Shown piece by piece: positions 1 through 11,000 of a stretch of DNA of 31,390 nt; within the stretch, counting starts at the first letter, position 1, and every line of letters starts with the position of its first letter. Location of the stretch: contig NW_014577891.1 in assembly GCF_000485595.1 (NCBI RefSeq), positions 109,706 to 141,095 on the forward strand, read 5' to 3'. Under the pieces are notes generated by a model. It saw only the letters and a program-made list of their open reading frames with translations. It did not search any database and was not told where the DNA came from. The stretch is from Priapulus caudatus (Eukaryota; Priapulida; Priapulimorpha; Priapulimorphida; Priapulidae). Made by a program: the position numbers and the translations under genes.

Positions 1-359
1 CAATAAAATATTATATATCATATATATTATATAAATATTATATATATTAATATATCATCGGTAAAATTAGGCAAGCAAATGTTGAATTTCACATGTTTTG
101 GACAGTCATACTCCTCTATATTATCTTACTCCTGATACAATCTGTACAAATCTGTGTTATCGTACACATATATAGACCTATAAAATGGGGTACCTATTTA
201 TATTGGCAACTTGGCATTTCCCTTGAATTGCAGTTATACATTGAAGCACTTTTATAGAATTAACACCTTTTTACCTTGGTTTTCCTTGAACAACCCTTAT
301 ATTCAGTCAATTCTTAATATAAGGGCCAGTTGACAGAAACACCCAAAGGGGCCGTTATA
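1..359. other. AT-rich non-coding flank
   Basis: I see no gene. The first 60 bases are TA-rich. A small inverted repeat (CCCTTATATT at 294-303 and AATATAAGGG at 316-325) sits just before the piggyBac-type MITE. Confidence 0.6.
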
Positions 360-814
360 TTAACACGTTCAACGCGAAACACGAGTATACTCGTTCGAAC
401 CTGCAAAACGCACGGCCGCGAAACACGAGTATACTCGTGGCAAAAAAAAAATTTTAAAATATAAAAATTTTGGAACGTTTACTATGTTCTCCTATAGATG
501 GCATGGGGCTATACGCTTAGCAATTCAACAGCGTCAATGTATAAACCCCAGTAGTAGATGACATAATTTAAACAATACTTTACTGTTGTTTGGAACGTTA
601 ATTTGGGAGTTTTTGGGACTGAGGTAATGTTTTTAGTTCACCTCGCCAAAGGGCGTTTGACCGCCGTGTTTTGTGAAGTTGTTTTTATGTCTGAAAGTTG
701 TGTTAAACCTGCCAAAAACATTTTGTGTAATAGGTGACTAAGCGGTAAAAACGCGAAAATCTCAGCACAGGGCGGTAGATGCATTGTTAACCCAGGCAGC
801 GTTGAACGTGTTAA
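360..814. mobile_element. Non-autonomous piggyBac-like element (MITE)
   Basis: The element is bounded by TTAA at 360-363 and TTAA at 811-814, the target-site duplication expected of piggyBac-type transposition. Immediately inside are perfect 12-bp terminal inverted repeats: CACGTTCAACGC at 364-375 and GCGTTGAACGTG at 799-810. The left end also carries two copies of the perfect palindrome ACGAGTATACTCGT (381-394 and 425-438), each preceded by a GCGAAAC- or CGCGAAAC-type string, which may be transposase-binding subterminal repeats. The interior (~430 bp) has no credible ORF, so any mobility would need a transposase supplied in trans. TTAA plus a 12-13 bp TIR fits piggyBac best; a Kolobok-type element is the alternative. 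Confidence 0.78.
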
Positions 815-1476
815 AGGGGGCGTTATTATGGACATGTAATATTTCTATTAAAGTTAAGCGCTATTTAAAATTTATTACTACGTATATAAATGTCTTATAT
901 GTTTAGTGTGTTTGGTAAGTCCTTGTTTCCTTTTATTTCCTGTATTTAGAGTGGTTACGTATACACCTCTGTAAAATTCACGCGTGGCACAAAACTTAGT
1001 AGGGAAAGAGACAGAGAAAGCAATTAGGTAAACTGAATGAAAAAGGTGTGGATACGAGGAAGTGAGAAGGTAGAGAAGAAGGGAGAATTTGGACATGGCG
1101 GTAGTGGCCGAGGGATAAGACTGGAGTAGAGTCACAGGGGCTAGGGAGAAGTAGGCCTAGTGGATGAAAGGGGGAGAAAAGCTAGGGAAGTGAAAGATGG
1201 TAGAGGTGACAGAGAAAAGAGTGTAGATGGGGAGAAAGGGCGGCGAGTAGACGGACATGGAGAAGGTGAGGGAGGGAATCATAGAAGGGCGGGAGCATGT
1301 GTAAAGATGGAAGGTTAGGGATGAGGTGCTGAAATGGTCTGAAGGATAGGAGGGAAAAATGAAGTGGCGAATGAGAAAGAGTATAAATATAGAGTAGGTA
1401 AAAAAGAGTTCGCTACACCCTTGAACCAATTAATAAAATTTTCTTTTGGCAGTCTAGGACACGTAGTAGCGGGGCA
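815..1476. other. Non-coding, purine-rich tract
   Basis: No gene is supported. From about 1060 to 1395 the plus strand is strongly A/G-rich and simple in composition, so open frames on the minus strand here are low-complexity artefacts. Confidence 0.55.
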
Positions 1477-1752
1477 GATAACAGAAAAATCGTGTAAATG
1501 ATGATACAAGCATCAAACTTGGCACACTTGTTCTCCAAGTGATACTATGCAAATCTGCCTGATTGGCCAATTGAAAATCCAAGATGGCGGGCATTTTTCA
1601 AGATGGCCGACAAATTAGCCTCCAGAATGTGACGTTTTGCTTAGAAGTATTTGTAGTTGTCCGATTTGCATGATCTAGGTGTGGATTCCTATGTTTTCAA
1701 GCCTGCTGAAGTAGATTTTCCTGTGTATAAAGCTCACAGACACATATTTTTC
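1477..1752. repeat. Left terminal inverted repeat
   Basis: This is the reverse complement of 4864-5148 with scattered substitutions; over 1495-1610 I count about eight differences. It contains the repeated word CAAGATGGC (near 1580 and 1600), which could be a subterminal binding-site repeat. An open frame from 1657 reads through the inner part, and the same short peptide is readable from the right TIR. I treat that as a consequence of the repeat rather than a gene. Confidence 0.85.
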
Positions 1753-2254
1753 TCACTTTGCACATTTTTTATGATTTCATACGTTTGCATGGCTATGGGG
1801 TGTAGGGGTGTAGTGATAAAGGTAGTACCTTTGTTTCAGCAGTCAGCCATATCCATTGGATGGACTACTGGCACTGGTCCTCACCACTGGCCCAACTCTC
1901 ATCTATGGCTCCAAGAAGATGCTAGTGCATGGCATCGGCCACACCCTGGTAAACCGCGTTGACTCGCGAGCTAAACTAGATGAGGGTAGCACACAGAAGG
2001 TCTCTGCGTGCGATGGAGTACATCTCGCTCCAAAACTTTCAAGTGCATGAAGTTGATGAAGTTCTTGAAGGAGTGATTGTCGGGCACTACCAAGGCACAT
2101 TGGTGACATCACTGCTGTGAAACTCAGCATGGGGTTCAGTGTCAGCTAAGTAGGAAATGTATGTTAGCATCATACTGCAACAATCTACTAGTGTCCCAAA
2201 TGCTGCCTAATCAACCCCGGATCAGTTAGGCAGCCGCACCTGAATGGACAAGAC

Positions 2255-4765
2255 GTGCCAGCGCCGGAGAGCCGAGCCAAGGACAACGGGGGTTTAGCTG
2301 CTGATCAACAGTTGTATGCTCTGGCAAAACAAATACAATGGAAGTGGCCCGAATATGGAGAGGACAAGTTCGTGATCATGTTCGGTGGACTTCATATAGA
2401 AATGGCTGCACTGAGATCGGAACATTACTACAGACAGTGGCTGGACCAGTGCCATTGTGGAAGCAGAGGTGGCCTCATCTGGTACAGCAGAGTCTTACCT
2501 GTCTGCATCCAGTGTGACCAGGACAAGACAAGCACACCAGATCACTGCATGCAGCTTGTACAAACTGATGAAGAAGGCATACCATGATTACCGCTCTGAA
2601 GAGTCTAGCATATCAGTTATAACCTTTGAGGATTGGTGTAAACAACAGAGGAAAGAAAGTCCGCAGTTCCAGTTCTGGAGTCCAGTGCTGGACATGAGGC
2701 TCACCATATTCACCCTGATCCGCTCATTCAGAGAAGGCGACTTCAACTTGTACCGTGAAGCACTTTCAGAACTGGTGCCTTACTTCTTTGCGAATAACAA
2801 TGTTAACTATGTGCGATGGATCCCAATTCACCTCCGAGATATGATGTCACTTGAGCAACAACATCCAGATGTGGCCAGGGAGTTTCACAAAGGGAACTTC
2901 GCCATACACAAGTCAAGAAGAGAATTCTCTGTCCTGGCGATCGAGGGGGCAGAAGACCCGTCAGCAATTCGTAGGTGGATGCTCGCTGGACCCGAAGTTA
3001 GTCGTCTAGTAGCTGGATACGAGGCCATGTCTGGTATGAAAGATGCTACCTACAGCAGCAGACACTGAGTGCCCAGAAATCTTTTTTTGAAAATGTGAAA
3101 TCACTCTGCAGTGATGCAGATGGGCAACCCATTACAAGAAGAATCAGCCGACCTGCTGGTGCTAGACACGAAGAACATTGCAAACCCAACTCTAGCTGAA
3201 ATGGTAGCTACACATCACCGGCGTAAAGAGCCGGCATAAGCGGGGCAAAGAGCAGTTCCAATCATTCATGAAGGGGCTAGAGGATAAAGGTGAGTCCTTT
3301 CTATCATCCAATCAAGAAAAACCTTGTTTCTTTCGTCAACCAAGAGCAGGCTGAGGGAATTTCTAAGGAGAAAGTCCTGAAAGACGACTGTCAGTTATTC
3401 TCGCGACTGTTCATCTCGTGCCCGAACAGGCAGTGTAACTTGCAAGAATTCTTCAAGCACGAGAATCAGTCACACCCTGCATCTCTTAGTAACAGCGGCA
3501 AGCTTCATACGTGTCAGAAGTCACAGCTGGTTGAAATTATTAAAGCGCAAGTGAACATCCCAGACAGAGAACCAAAGGGAGATGCATCACTTATCAATGC
3601 CTTACCTCCACGTACTTCAAAGACATTTGATGACTATGCTAAAGACATCATCCCAAAGGTGGGATCCTATGGTGCCAGGTACGAGCGGGTGGACGTAGTC
3701 TTTGATGTGTACAAGAAGTCAAGTCTGAAATCCGAGACGAGGTCAAAAAGGGGGCAAGGAATCAGAAGAAGAGTGACAGGAACGAGTAAGACACCAGGTA
3801 ACTGGCAAAGCTTTCTTCGGGACGGCAGCAACAAGAATGAACTGTTTCACTTCCTTGCGGAAAAGATGTGTGAAGCAGAGACGACAAGCAGTCATCGTCA
3901 CAAAAGGAGAAGACGCCATTGGCAACACAAGAAAGTCTCTGGATGCTGTGTCCCCATGTTGTCATGAAGAAGCTGGCAGTCGAATATTTGTACACGCCAG
4001 GGATGCAACGACTGATGGGAGCAAGTCTATTATCATTAAGACTAATGACACGGACGTGCTAGTCATAGACTCATAGCAATATCTGTACTGCCATCCTTAC
4101 AGGAACTAGGTCTTGAGAAAATGTGGATTGCCTTTGGCCAAAGAGCCAAGATGCGATGGATTCCAGTCCATGAGGTAGTTTCTGCAATAGGGCTTGAGAA
4201 AGCTAGAGGGCACTGGCATGCGTTCACTGGATGTGACGTTGTGTATGCCTTCCGTGGGAAAGCGAAGAAATCTGCATGGCAGACTTGGAACGTATTTGAT
4301 CATGTTTCTGAAACATTCACTAATCTCAGCCAGCATCCAACATTGATTCATGATCTTGACCTGCAGAGGCTGGAGAGATTCGTTGTCCTCGTGTACGACA
4401 GATCAAGCGCAGCCACTGGTGTGGACGAAGCATGATTAGATCTTCCCCACAAGCAGAGGCCGTACAACTCAATTCCACCAACACAGGCAGCCCTCAGAGA
4501 ACATGCAAAGCGTGTGGCCTATCAGGCTGGGATCATCTGGAGCCAGGCAACCATCTCCAATCCAGACACGAGCAGTCCCGCTGAATGGGGGTGGACACAG
4601 AAAGAAGAGACATGGCAGATATGTTGGACAACACTACTCCCTATTGCAGCAAGCTGTCGGGAACTGACGAAGTGTTCCTGTAAGAAAGGTTGCAAAGAAA
4701 GATGCAAGTGCTTTCAGTCAGAGCTCCCCTGCACATCACTCTGCAGCTGCATATGTGAACAGTAG
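2255..4765 (+). pseudogene. Decayed CXC-domain / FEN-like nuclease-type transposon gene
   Basis: Homologous-looking blocks run in order in different frames: 2255-~2420 (MFGGLHIEMAAL motif), ~2436-3068, ~3110-3236, 3290-~3900, ~3850-4076 and 4121-4765. At least four frameshifts separate them, and a TGA interrupts the last block at 4433-4435. Visible motifs: SPCCHEEAGSR (~3951-3983), TNDTDVLVI (4041-4067), HAFTGCD (4217-4237) followed by a G/K-rich KAKKSAW stretch, and a C-terminal cysteine array CSCKKGCKERCKC...CTSLCSC (4673-4747) typical of a tesmin/TSO1-like CXC zinc-binding domain. I recall many multi-copy, unnamed invertebrate and fish proteins with this order. Comparison of the EEA, DxD and GCD motifs with the FEN/XPG 5'-nuclease fold is my inference. 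In this copy the position after HEEA is G where an acidic residue is expected. Earlier frames (1856-2050) may be further 5' coding remnant. Non-functional as it stands. Confidence 0.72.
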
Positions 4766-4863
4766 CAGCTGGAGGACCAGTGGCATGGCATGCATAACTT
4801 TGAACATTTACTAGCCAGGGCAAAGCTTACGTAATGAAAAACAGACAATCTGGTGGCCATCTT

Positions 4864-5148
4864 GAAAAATATGTGTCCGTGTGCTTTATAAACAGGAAAA
4901 TCCACTTCACAAGGCTTGAAAACATATGAATCCACACCTAGATCATGCAAATCGGACAACAAATACTTCTAAGCAAAACGTCAACATCGGTCGGCAAATT
5001 TGGTGGCTATCTTGAAAAATGGCCGCCATCTTGGATTTTCAATTGGCAAATCGGGCAGATTTGATTAGTATCACTTGGAGAACAAGTGTGCCAAATTTGA
5101 TGCTTGTATCATCATTTGCACGATTCATCTAAAAAAATTGCTGTTATC
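4864..5148. repeat. Right terminal inverted repeat
   Basis: Inverted partner of 1477-1752. It starts about 100 bp after the stop codon of the gene remnant (4763-4765). The word TGGC(C/T)ATCTTGAAAAAT occurs twice inside it (about 4854-4870 and 5014-5030), an internal subterminal repeat. Confidence 0.85.
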
Positions 5149-5213
5149 GCTATATGTACATGTGAAGATGTTGATTAATGGCTGTACAGTGGTTTGCTGA
5201 GTAAATAATTTAA

Positions 5214-5916
5214 AGGGATTGTTTACTCTAGGTTCTAGGGTTATTTTCAGTTAATTTAGGTTAAAATTACGCTACATAAAAAGTTTCATGGTTCAATCAC
5301 CATTAGAAATATAATTAACAAATGTTTTAAAACTAACGATCACAGTTTGATTACAACGAAGGTGGCGCCACTCAAAGTGCAGCAGCACGATCTGATAAGT
5401 TGCGCAAAACCACTTTCCAGCCAAGGGCTACAGACCGAGGGTGTTTCTTATTTATTCATTTAAATGCAAAAGGATTGTAATATCTTATAAACGACATATA
5501 GTTTCAGTTATAATATGGATAAATTTGCCCTAAAATGAATATCGTTCGGTTAAATAGCATTTAGGTATAAATATAATTTCACTTTTGTGATTAGCCCTCG
5601 GTCTGTAACGTGCAAAATAAATTGTCAAATAGACAACTTTTTCGGGGTGGCAACACGGTCGCGGGTGTCATGCCGCCGTTCAAATTTCGTAGCGTTGATG
5701 TGTAATTAATTATAACAATTAAATTAAGTATCTGGTAACAAATACGTGTGGGTATAGACGATTTGTTATACAGTAAGTACAGTTGTATGCAGTAAAATCC
5801 TAGAGGCTACTGTCCCTTTAAATTAGGTATCTGGTAACAAATACGTGTGGGTATAGACGATTTGTTATACAGTAAGTACAGTTGTATGCAGTAAAATCCT
5901 AGAGGCTACTGTCCCA
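5214..5916. mobile_element. TTAA-flanked MITE with a duplicated 3' end
   Basis: TTAA at 5210-5213 and 5818-5821 bracket an element starting AGGGATTGT and ending ACTGTCCCT. With the flanks this gives a perfect 12-bp inverted repeat: AATTTAAAGGGA at 5207-5218 and TCCCTTTAAATT at 5813-5824. A second inverted pair lies inside (TACAGACCGAGGG at 5429-5441, CCCTCGGTCTGTA at 5595-5607). The last 99 bp are tandemly duplicated almost exactly (5721-5819 and 5820-5916), and the second copy is followed by another TTAA (5917-5920). No ORF. The ends fit a TTAA-targeting family such as Kolobok or piggyBac; I cannot decide which. Confidence 0.65.
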
Positions 5917-5920
5917 TTAA

Positions 5921-7774
5921 GTAAAGCTCATTTAAAGATTTCCCCTCTGAGAAACACTTCACACGAGCATAGGCATCATCTATTTCACTAATTTCATCAA
6001 TTTTAATAAACAATTTCATCGTTATCAGTGAGCCGCTGCACTTGCTTCATGTGAGCTGTCCAACGGATATTTATACCACCCGTTGCTCGCTTACCCCTAT
6101 TTTCAGCGGGCGGGTGGGGGGTTACGGTCACTATAAATGTGTAGCCATCCTATAGACGTGCCCGTTAACACAGTTTGCACTGTAAATTTATATATATATA
6201 TATATATATACGTTCAACAGATAACCAAGACTGTTACATACTGGAAAAAGTGGGTTAGAAAACACACAACTGCTTACAAAACAAATTAAGGCCATTTTGC
6301 TATACCCATTCATAGTAAATAATATGTAAAATGACTAAACTTGGTATAAATGCAATGGACGTTATTTGATGTTACTTTCTAAAGTTCTAAAGCAGGCACT
6401 TCTGAAGAGATACATCCTATACTTCACCCCTTCAATAATAAAATTTCTTCAATAGAAAGATTTTTTTGCCCAATAAGCAAATAGTAATCCACACTCATAT
6501 CACAGAACGATAACTGTCTGGACTTTAGCACTGCAACCTAAGATTGTACAGATGTAATAAGATTGTAAGATGTACAGATACGGTATAAACAGGAACCTAC
6601 ACTCACTCGTTATCATTACATCTTGCATATAAAGCATAAAGTAAATACGTGGCACTAAAAGAGGCATCTAGTGGCACACCCAATTTACATTCCATTATTC
6701 CACAACCAACTCGCAACAGATAGTTGCGTTACTGAACAGAAGGCTAGTACATGTAGCACGGCCTGCAGTAGGTGTTTGAGCAGTTAGAAATTGTAACACA
6801 CTAAATTAAATGATTCAATAAAACAATGTGAAGTTGTGAACACATATACACATTTCAGCCCATGTAATTGTTGTTTGTCAGTTTTGGTGGAAATATTGCA
6901 ATCTCTAGAATATTAGCATATATATTTATTATGGAATAAATGTCTATGCGTGGAGTCATTTAGCAAATTTACAAAATCGCATATATATTACAGCTATCTG
7001 TAAACACACATAAAAACTAAATTTCTACGTACATGGTAAAATGCTACAAATGGTGTAACGACTCCACAATCACTGGATTTGGCTGCCGTGATGACATATA
7101 TTTGTGAATTATAAATACATACACAAATTTGATAATTATATCAGTCTATGATTCAATACACAATTCCTGACAATGCAATACAAGTGCTACATATGGCAGG
7201 GCATTTTTTAGCAAGTGTCTTACACTTCACACTGGATATATAAGGTATTTCAGTTACTAAAACCAGGTGCATAAAACTTACAAGAAGAGTGATTCCATCT
7301 GTATTTACATGCATTGTGTATAGTTCTCGTCCTGTGTTCCGCATAAAAGAAATGGATGTGAGACAATTATGTATTTAAGGCCAATTATCTTTATCGTGAT
7401 AGTCACATAAGGATTACAATGCCTAAAAATGAGAATGGTTGCCATTACATACTCATCTTCACTATGATTTATCCTTGAAGATTTACTCACTCATAGATGG
7501 AGAAATGTATTGCATTTATCTTTGCTTAAACGGGATATACTCACAATTTAAATTGTAATCATGCACACAACTGTGAAACATAAAACATCTCATAGTTTCA
7601 CATTGAGCAAAAATACCGTTTCTCAGAGCTAACATTTAAACATGCACGTAGACATCATTAAATTTCCCACACACTGTCACACACCCCCACACACAATGAA
7701 AACACCTACAGACATGTTTCCTTGATTTCAAGTCCAATGTAAGATGCATACACTCAGTCCCATACCTGATCAAC
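5921..7774. other. Non-coding region downstream of the clarin-like gene
   Basis: No gene is supported on either strand. It holds a (TA)n microsatellite at about 6189-6210 and AT-rich sequence. The part nearest 7774 should contain the 3' UTR of the minus-strand clarin-like gene, but I cannot place its polyadenylation site. Confidence 0.5.
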
Positions 7775-8043
7775 TCAGTACAGGATCATATCCGGATTGT
7801 TTGACGAAATATCCTCCCTTCTCCTTAGCATTGGCTGGAAATTGATCCCGGATAAGAAGACTAGAAGAATGTTGATGAGGAAACAGACCACTGGTACGAT
7901 CGTCAGGTAGAAGGACCAGTCCAGCCACGTTTCATCCGCTGTGTAATACTCATAGTTGATGATCTTCTCTGGGAGATAGTTGACACTCAGGTATTTTTCG
8001 AATAGCCAGACGTACATTAACGTTGTTGTCAAAGAGAATGTGA
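7775..8043 (-). CDS. Clarin-like gene, coding exon 4
   Basis: Encodes residues 184-272 and the TGA stop (7775-7777): the rest of TM3, the EKIINY loop, TM4 and the C-terminal tail ending DMILY. The acceptor is GTTACAG/TCACATT. Confidence 0.85.
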
Positions 8044-11000
8044 CTGTAACACAGAAATAAGTATAAAATTTTGCTGCGGTTCCAGAATGTATGTGGCTAT
8101 CAACTTTGGCTTTTGAAGTTTTGGCAATAAGAGTGATAATAGCTTATATCTTGACTCACTTTTAAATGATTTGAAATTTTAGTTTACAAAGAATAGTACA
8201 CAATATATCGATATTCCAGTAATTTTTATTTGCCTTAACTGTCTTTATAACTTGTATGATAGTCAGATACAACCATATAATGGAAACAGCAACTTCCAAA
8301 ACATGACTGGCTTGTCATGTTGCAACTTTTTTTAGAATTATATATTTATTGCTCATTGGTTTAGAAATATATATTGCAGAAAAGAGAATGTAGAATGTAA
8401 ATCTAACCCTTTTACAGTGAAATTTCTAGATAAATACAAAGGTTAATACTCACAGCCAAGTCCATTCCAGATAAATAAACCAAGAGGACCATTTATAGTT
8501 TCTATTGGTTTGGTGACGACATTGATCAGACCAAATATTGCACTGACCATTCCCAAAATAAGTGCTAGCGATGCAAAAATCATGAGGGAGACAAAAAGAC
8601 CACGACTGAATAGGCCAACCTCTTGCGGATTCACACCTGAAGAAGATTAAATGTTCTACTTATTGTTGTTGTAATTAAAACACTAACTAAACATTACTTG
8701 CACATAATTATAAATAAGACATTAAAAAATGCTTTTTAAAAATGGTAATTTTTGAGGACGAAAACCTATATTTCTTGAGAAAATGGGCCGAAGGATAAAT
8801 GATGCAGAGGCAAACCAAGCAATAGCAATTCAGTAGCGTGGCCCGTGGGTATCAGCCAGATTTTCGAGGCACCGTCGTACGTAACAAAGGTAACCACTGC
8901 ACTTGCCTTCTGTATTGTGGTAAAACTTGGCATAATGTATATAAAGAAGAGGAATGCCCTGCACCAGGGCAAAAGACAAGTGACTTTTCTCTTATTTATA
9001 ATTGTGCGGTAGTAGGGGCAATACCAACCATAATCGCAGGGCTGTAGTGGCCTCCCAAAATATGCTACTGCAGAATGAAAGTGTCAATGACACTGTAGCT
9101 CACCTTGGGTGTGATAGAAGAGGAAGGGGGGATATATAAAGCAAGAGTATATATATGGGAGAACTCCCATTATATAGCATATCTCCCATTATATACTCTT
9201 GATATTGATGATTATATGAATAATTTTTGAAGCGAAAATAAATGTTTCAGATCTGTTGGCAAACAATCTGATGGCGTTGACCGTAGGCAGACACTGAAAT
9301 GCATAGTGAAATTGCCAAAATCTACCTAATTTGCATAATCAACAAAATAAATAAAAACCCGTGTGATATGTTTTGGGACCAGTCCTTATTCATTCACATA
9401 CCAGAATTTAGCAAAATCCATTAAACCTGAACTGACTTATGGCCATTTCAATTTTTGCCAAAAAGTGGACGTCGCTCGAAAGTAGGTCGACTGGCGTGCC
9501 CCAAAATAGGACGTTCAAACCTCTCCCATAGGAGTAACAACTGTATGCAATTTGAAACATGTGGGTCAAACGGTTCTTGTGTTATCATTGACCGTAGGCA
9601 GACACTGAAATGCATCTAGGGAATTGCCAAAATCTACCTAATTTGCATAATTTTAAAAAATATATCAAAAACTGTATGATATGTTTTGGGGCTAGTTCTT
9701 ATTCATTCACATACCAGAAATGAGCAAAATCCGTTGAACCTGAACTGACTTATGGCCATTTCCATTTTTGCGAAAAATTGGACGTGGCTCGAAAGTAGGT
9801 CGACTGGCGTGCTCCAAAATAGACGTTCAAACCTCTCCCATAGGAGTAACAACTATATGCAATTTGAAACATGTGGGTCAAACGGTTCCTGAGTTGACCG
9901 TAGCCAAATGTTGACGGATGGACGAACAGACGAACGGATGGACGTACGTCGAACGACACCCCATGGCAATAGCTCATCTTGACGACGTCAAGGCGAGCTA
10001 AAAATGTAGGATCACCCAGTAATAATAGCATAAGTGGCGGTCATGGTGTGTGCTGGCACACACGGCACACGCCGCAGTCGCGAAACCCATGCGGGGAGTC
10101 TGGGGGCCCTCCCCCAAATTTTTTTGAACTTTAGAGCCTGGAAATGGCATTTCCTGCATTTTCAGGCTAAGTTGAAAGCAACCAATTCTGGTCATTTTAA
10201 AAGGTAAATTTGTAAATTTCAAAAAGGAATGCAGCTAAAGCTGATGTTTTGACTAAAGTATCTAAAATATATATTATGGGTATGGTTCTAATAAAACATT
10301 GTTAACAAAATTGTATATACTATTCAGTATAATTATGAAAAATAAGCCTATTCTCAATCTGCATTTATACTTTCACTATGTACATCTGTATGTTTTGAAG
10401 TTTGAATTTGAATCACAATACCTTATATATGCACATTGTAATATTAAAATAAATACACATTCCAAATCTTAGAGCACTGATATAACACCTCTAATTGATC
10501 AGTATTAAAGGCATAAGATGACCATTGATTATGCAATTTTAACGAATGCTACAGTAACTGGCACCTTGTGTAGTTAATAAGTACATTACCTTATAGCCAA
10601 ACGCGTATTAGTTTGTCCAATATCACTGCTGGTTACTAAGAAATATCCAATTGAAATCCGCGGTCAAATAAATCCGTTGTTGACAGTTTCGACCCGCTAT
10701 GCCGGCTATTACCGGCCGTAACCGGCGAGGCGGTGTCATACAGATTATAGTGCACCGGACATTTTCGCACGTATGCTCGGCCGTCAGTGATTTCGATCCT
10801 TGTAGTCTGAGTGCGCATTCCGTACGTTATGGTTTTACTCTTGGGATTCGGGAATAAATGAATAATTTTGAATAATCCTGTAGCAACATGTGAGGTCACC
10901 GAACCGAAATCCTTGCTTATTTTGTTGGCAATAAATTTAGCGTTGGCACCAGATTACCAAATTTACGGATTTCAATTAGACATTTCTTAGTAATTAGCAG

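Larger units (their letters stand above)
1477..5148 (+). mobile_element. DNA element with long TIRs carrying a decayed CXC/nuclease-like gene
   Basis: About 3.7 kb bounded by ~280-bp inverted repeats (1477-1752 and 4864-5148) that are over 90% identical in their outer ~115 bp. Between them lies one plus-strand gene remnant (2255-4765). The outermost shared motif is GATAACAG on the left (1477-1484), mirrored as CTGTTATC on the right (5141-5148). I could not define a target-site duplication, so the exact ends may be a few bases out. The architecture (gene flanked by long TIRs) is that of a cut-and-paste DNA transposon, but the encoded protein type is not one I can assign to a named transposase superfamily. 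The gene is more degraded than the TIRs, which suggests this copy was mobilised in trans or is a dead derivative. Confidence 0.75.
9096..10000 (+). repeat. Repeat module A ending in hairpin plus GAGCTAA (clarin intron)
   Basis: The module starts with TAGCTCACCTTG (9096-9107) and ends with the inverted CAAGGCGAGCTA (9989-10000). Inside are a long hairpin, two tandem ~310-bp units (9277-9587 and 9588-9893), a GACG/GGAC-rich short tandem stretch (~9908-9950) and a terminal hairpin with stem TTGAC..GTCAA (9979-9991), directly followed by GAGCTAA. A second module with the same layout lies at 11331-12171. A hairpin followed by a CTAA end recalls Helitron 3' termini, but I cannot show this. Confidence 0.5.

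Noticed and set aside
878-1509. Minus-strand open frames of 60-90 residues
   Set aside because: They come from the A/G-rich tract, are Ser/Phe/Pro-rich and have no recognisable motif.
1657-1962. Plus-strand ORF starting in the left TIR as a separate gene
   Set aside because: Its first part is the inverted copy of the right TIR, and the reading after it is not conserved between the two ends.
9750-10031. 93-residue minus-strand ORF
   Set aside because: It overlaps the tandem 310-bp units and the GACG microsatellite; the repeated VRPSVRLFVHPS-type string is the usual product of (GACG)n sequence.
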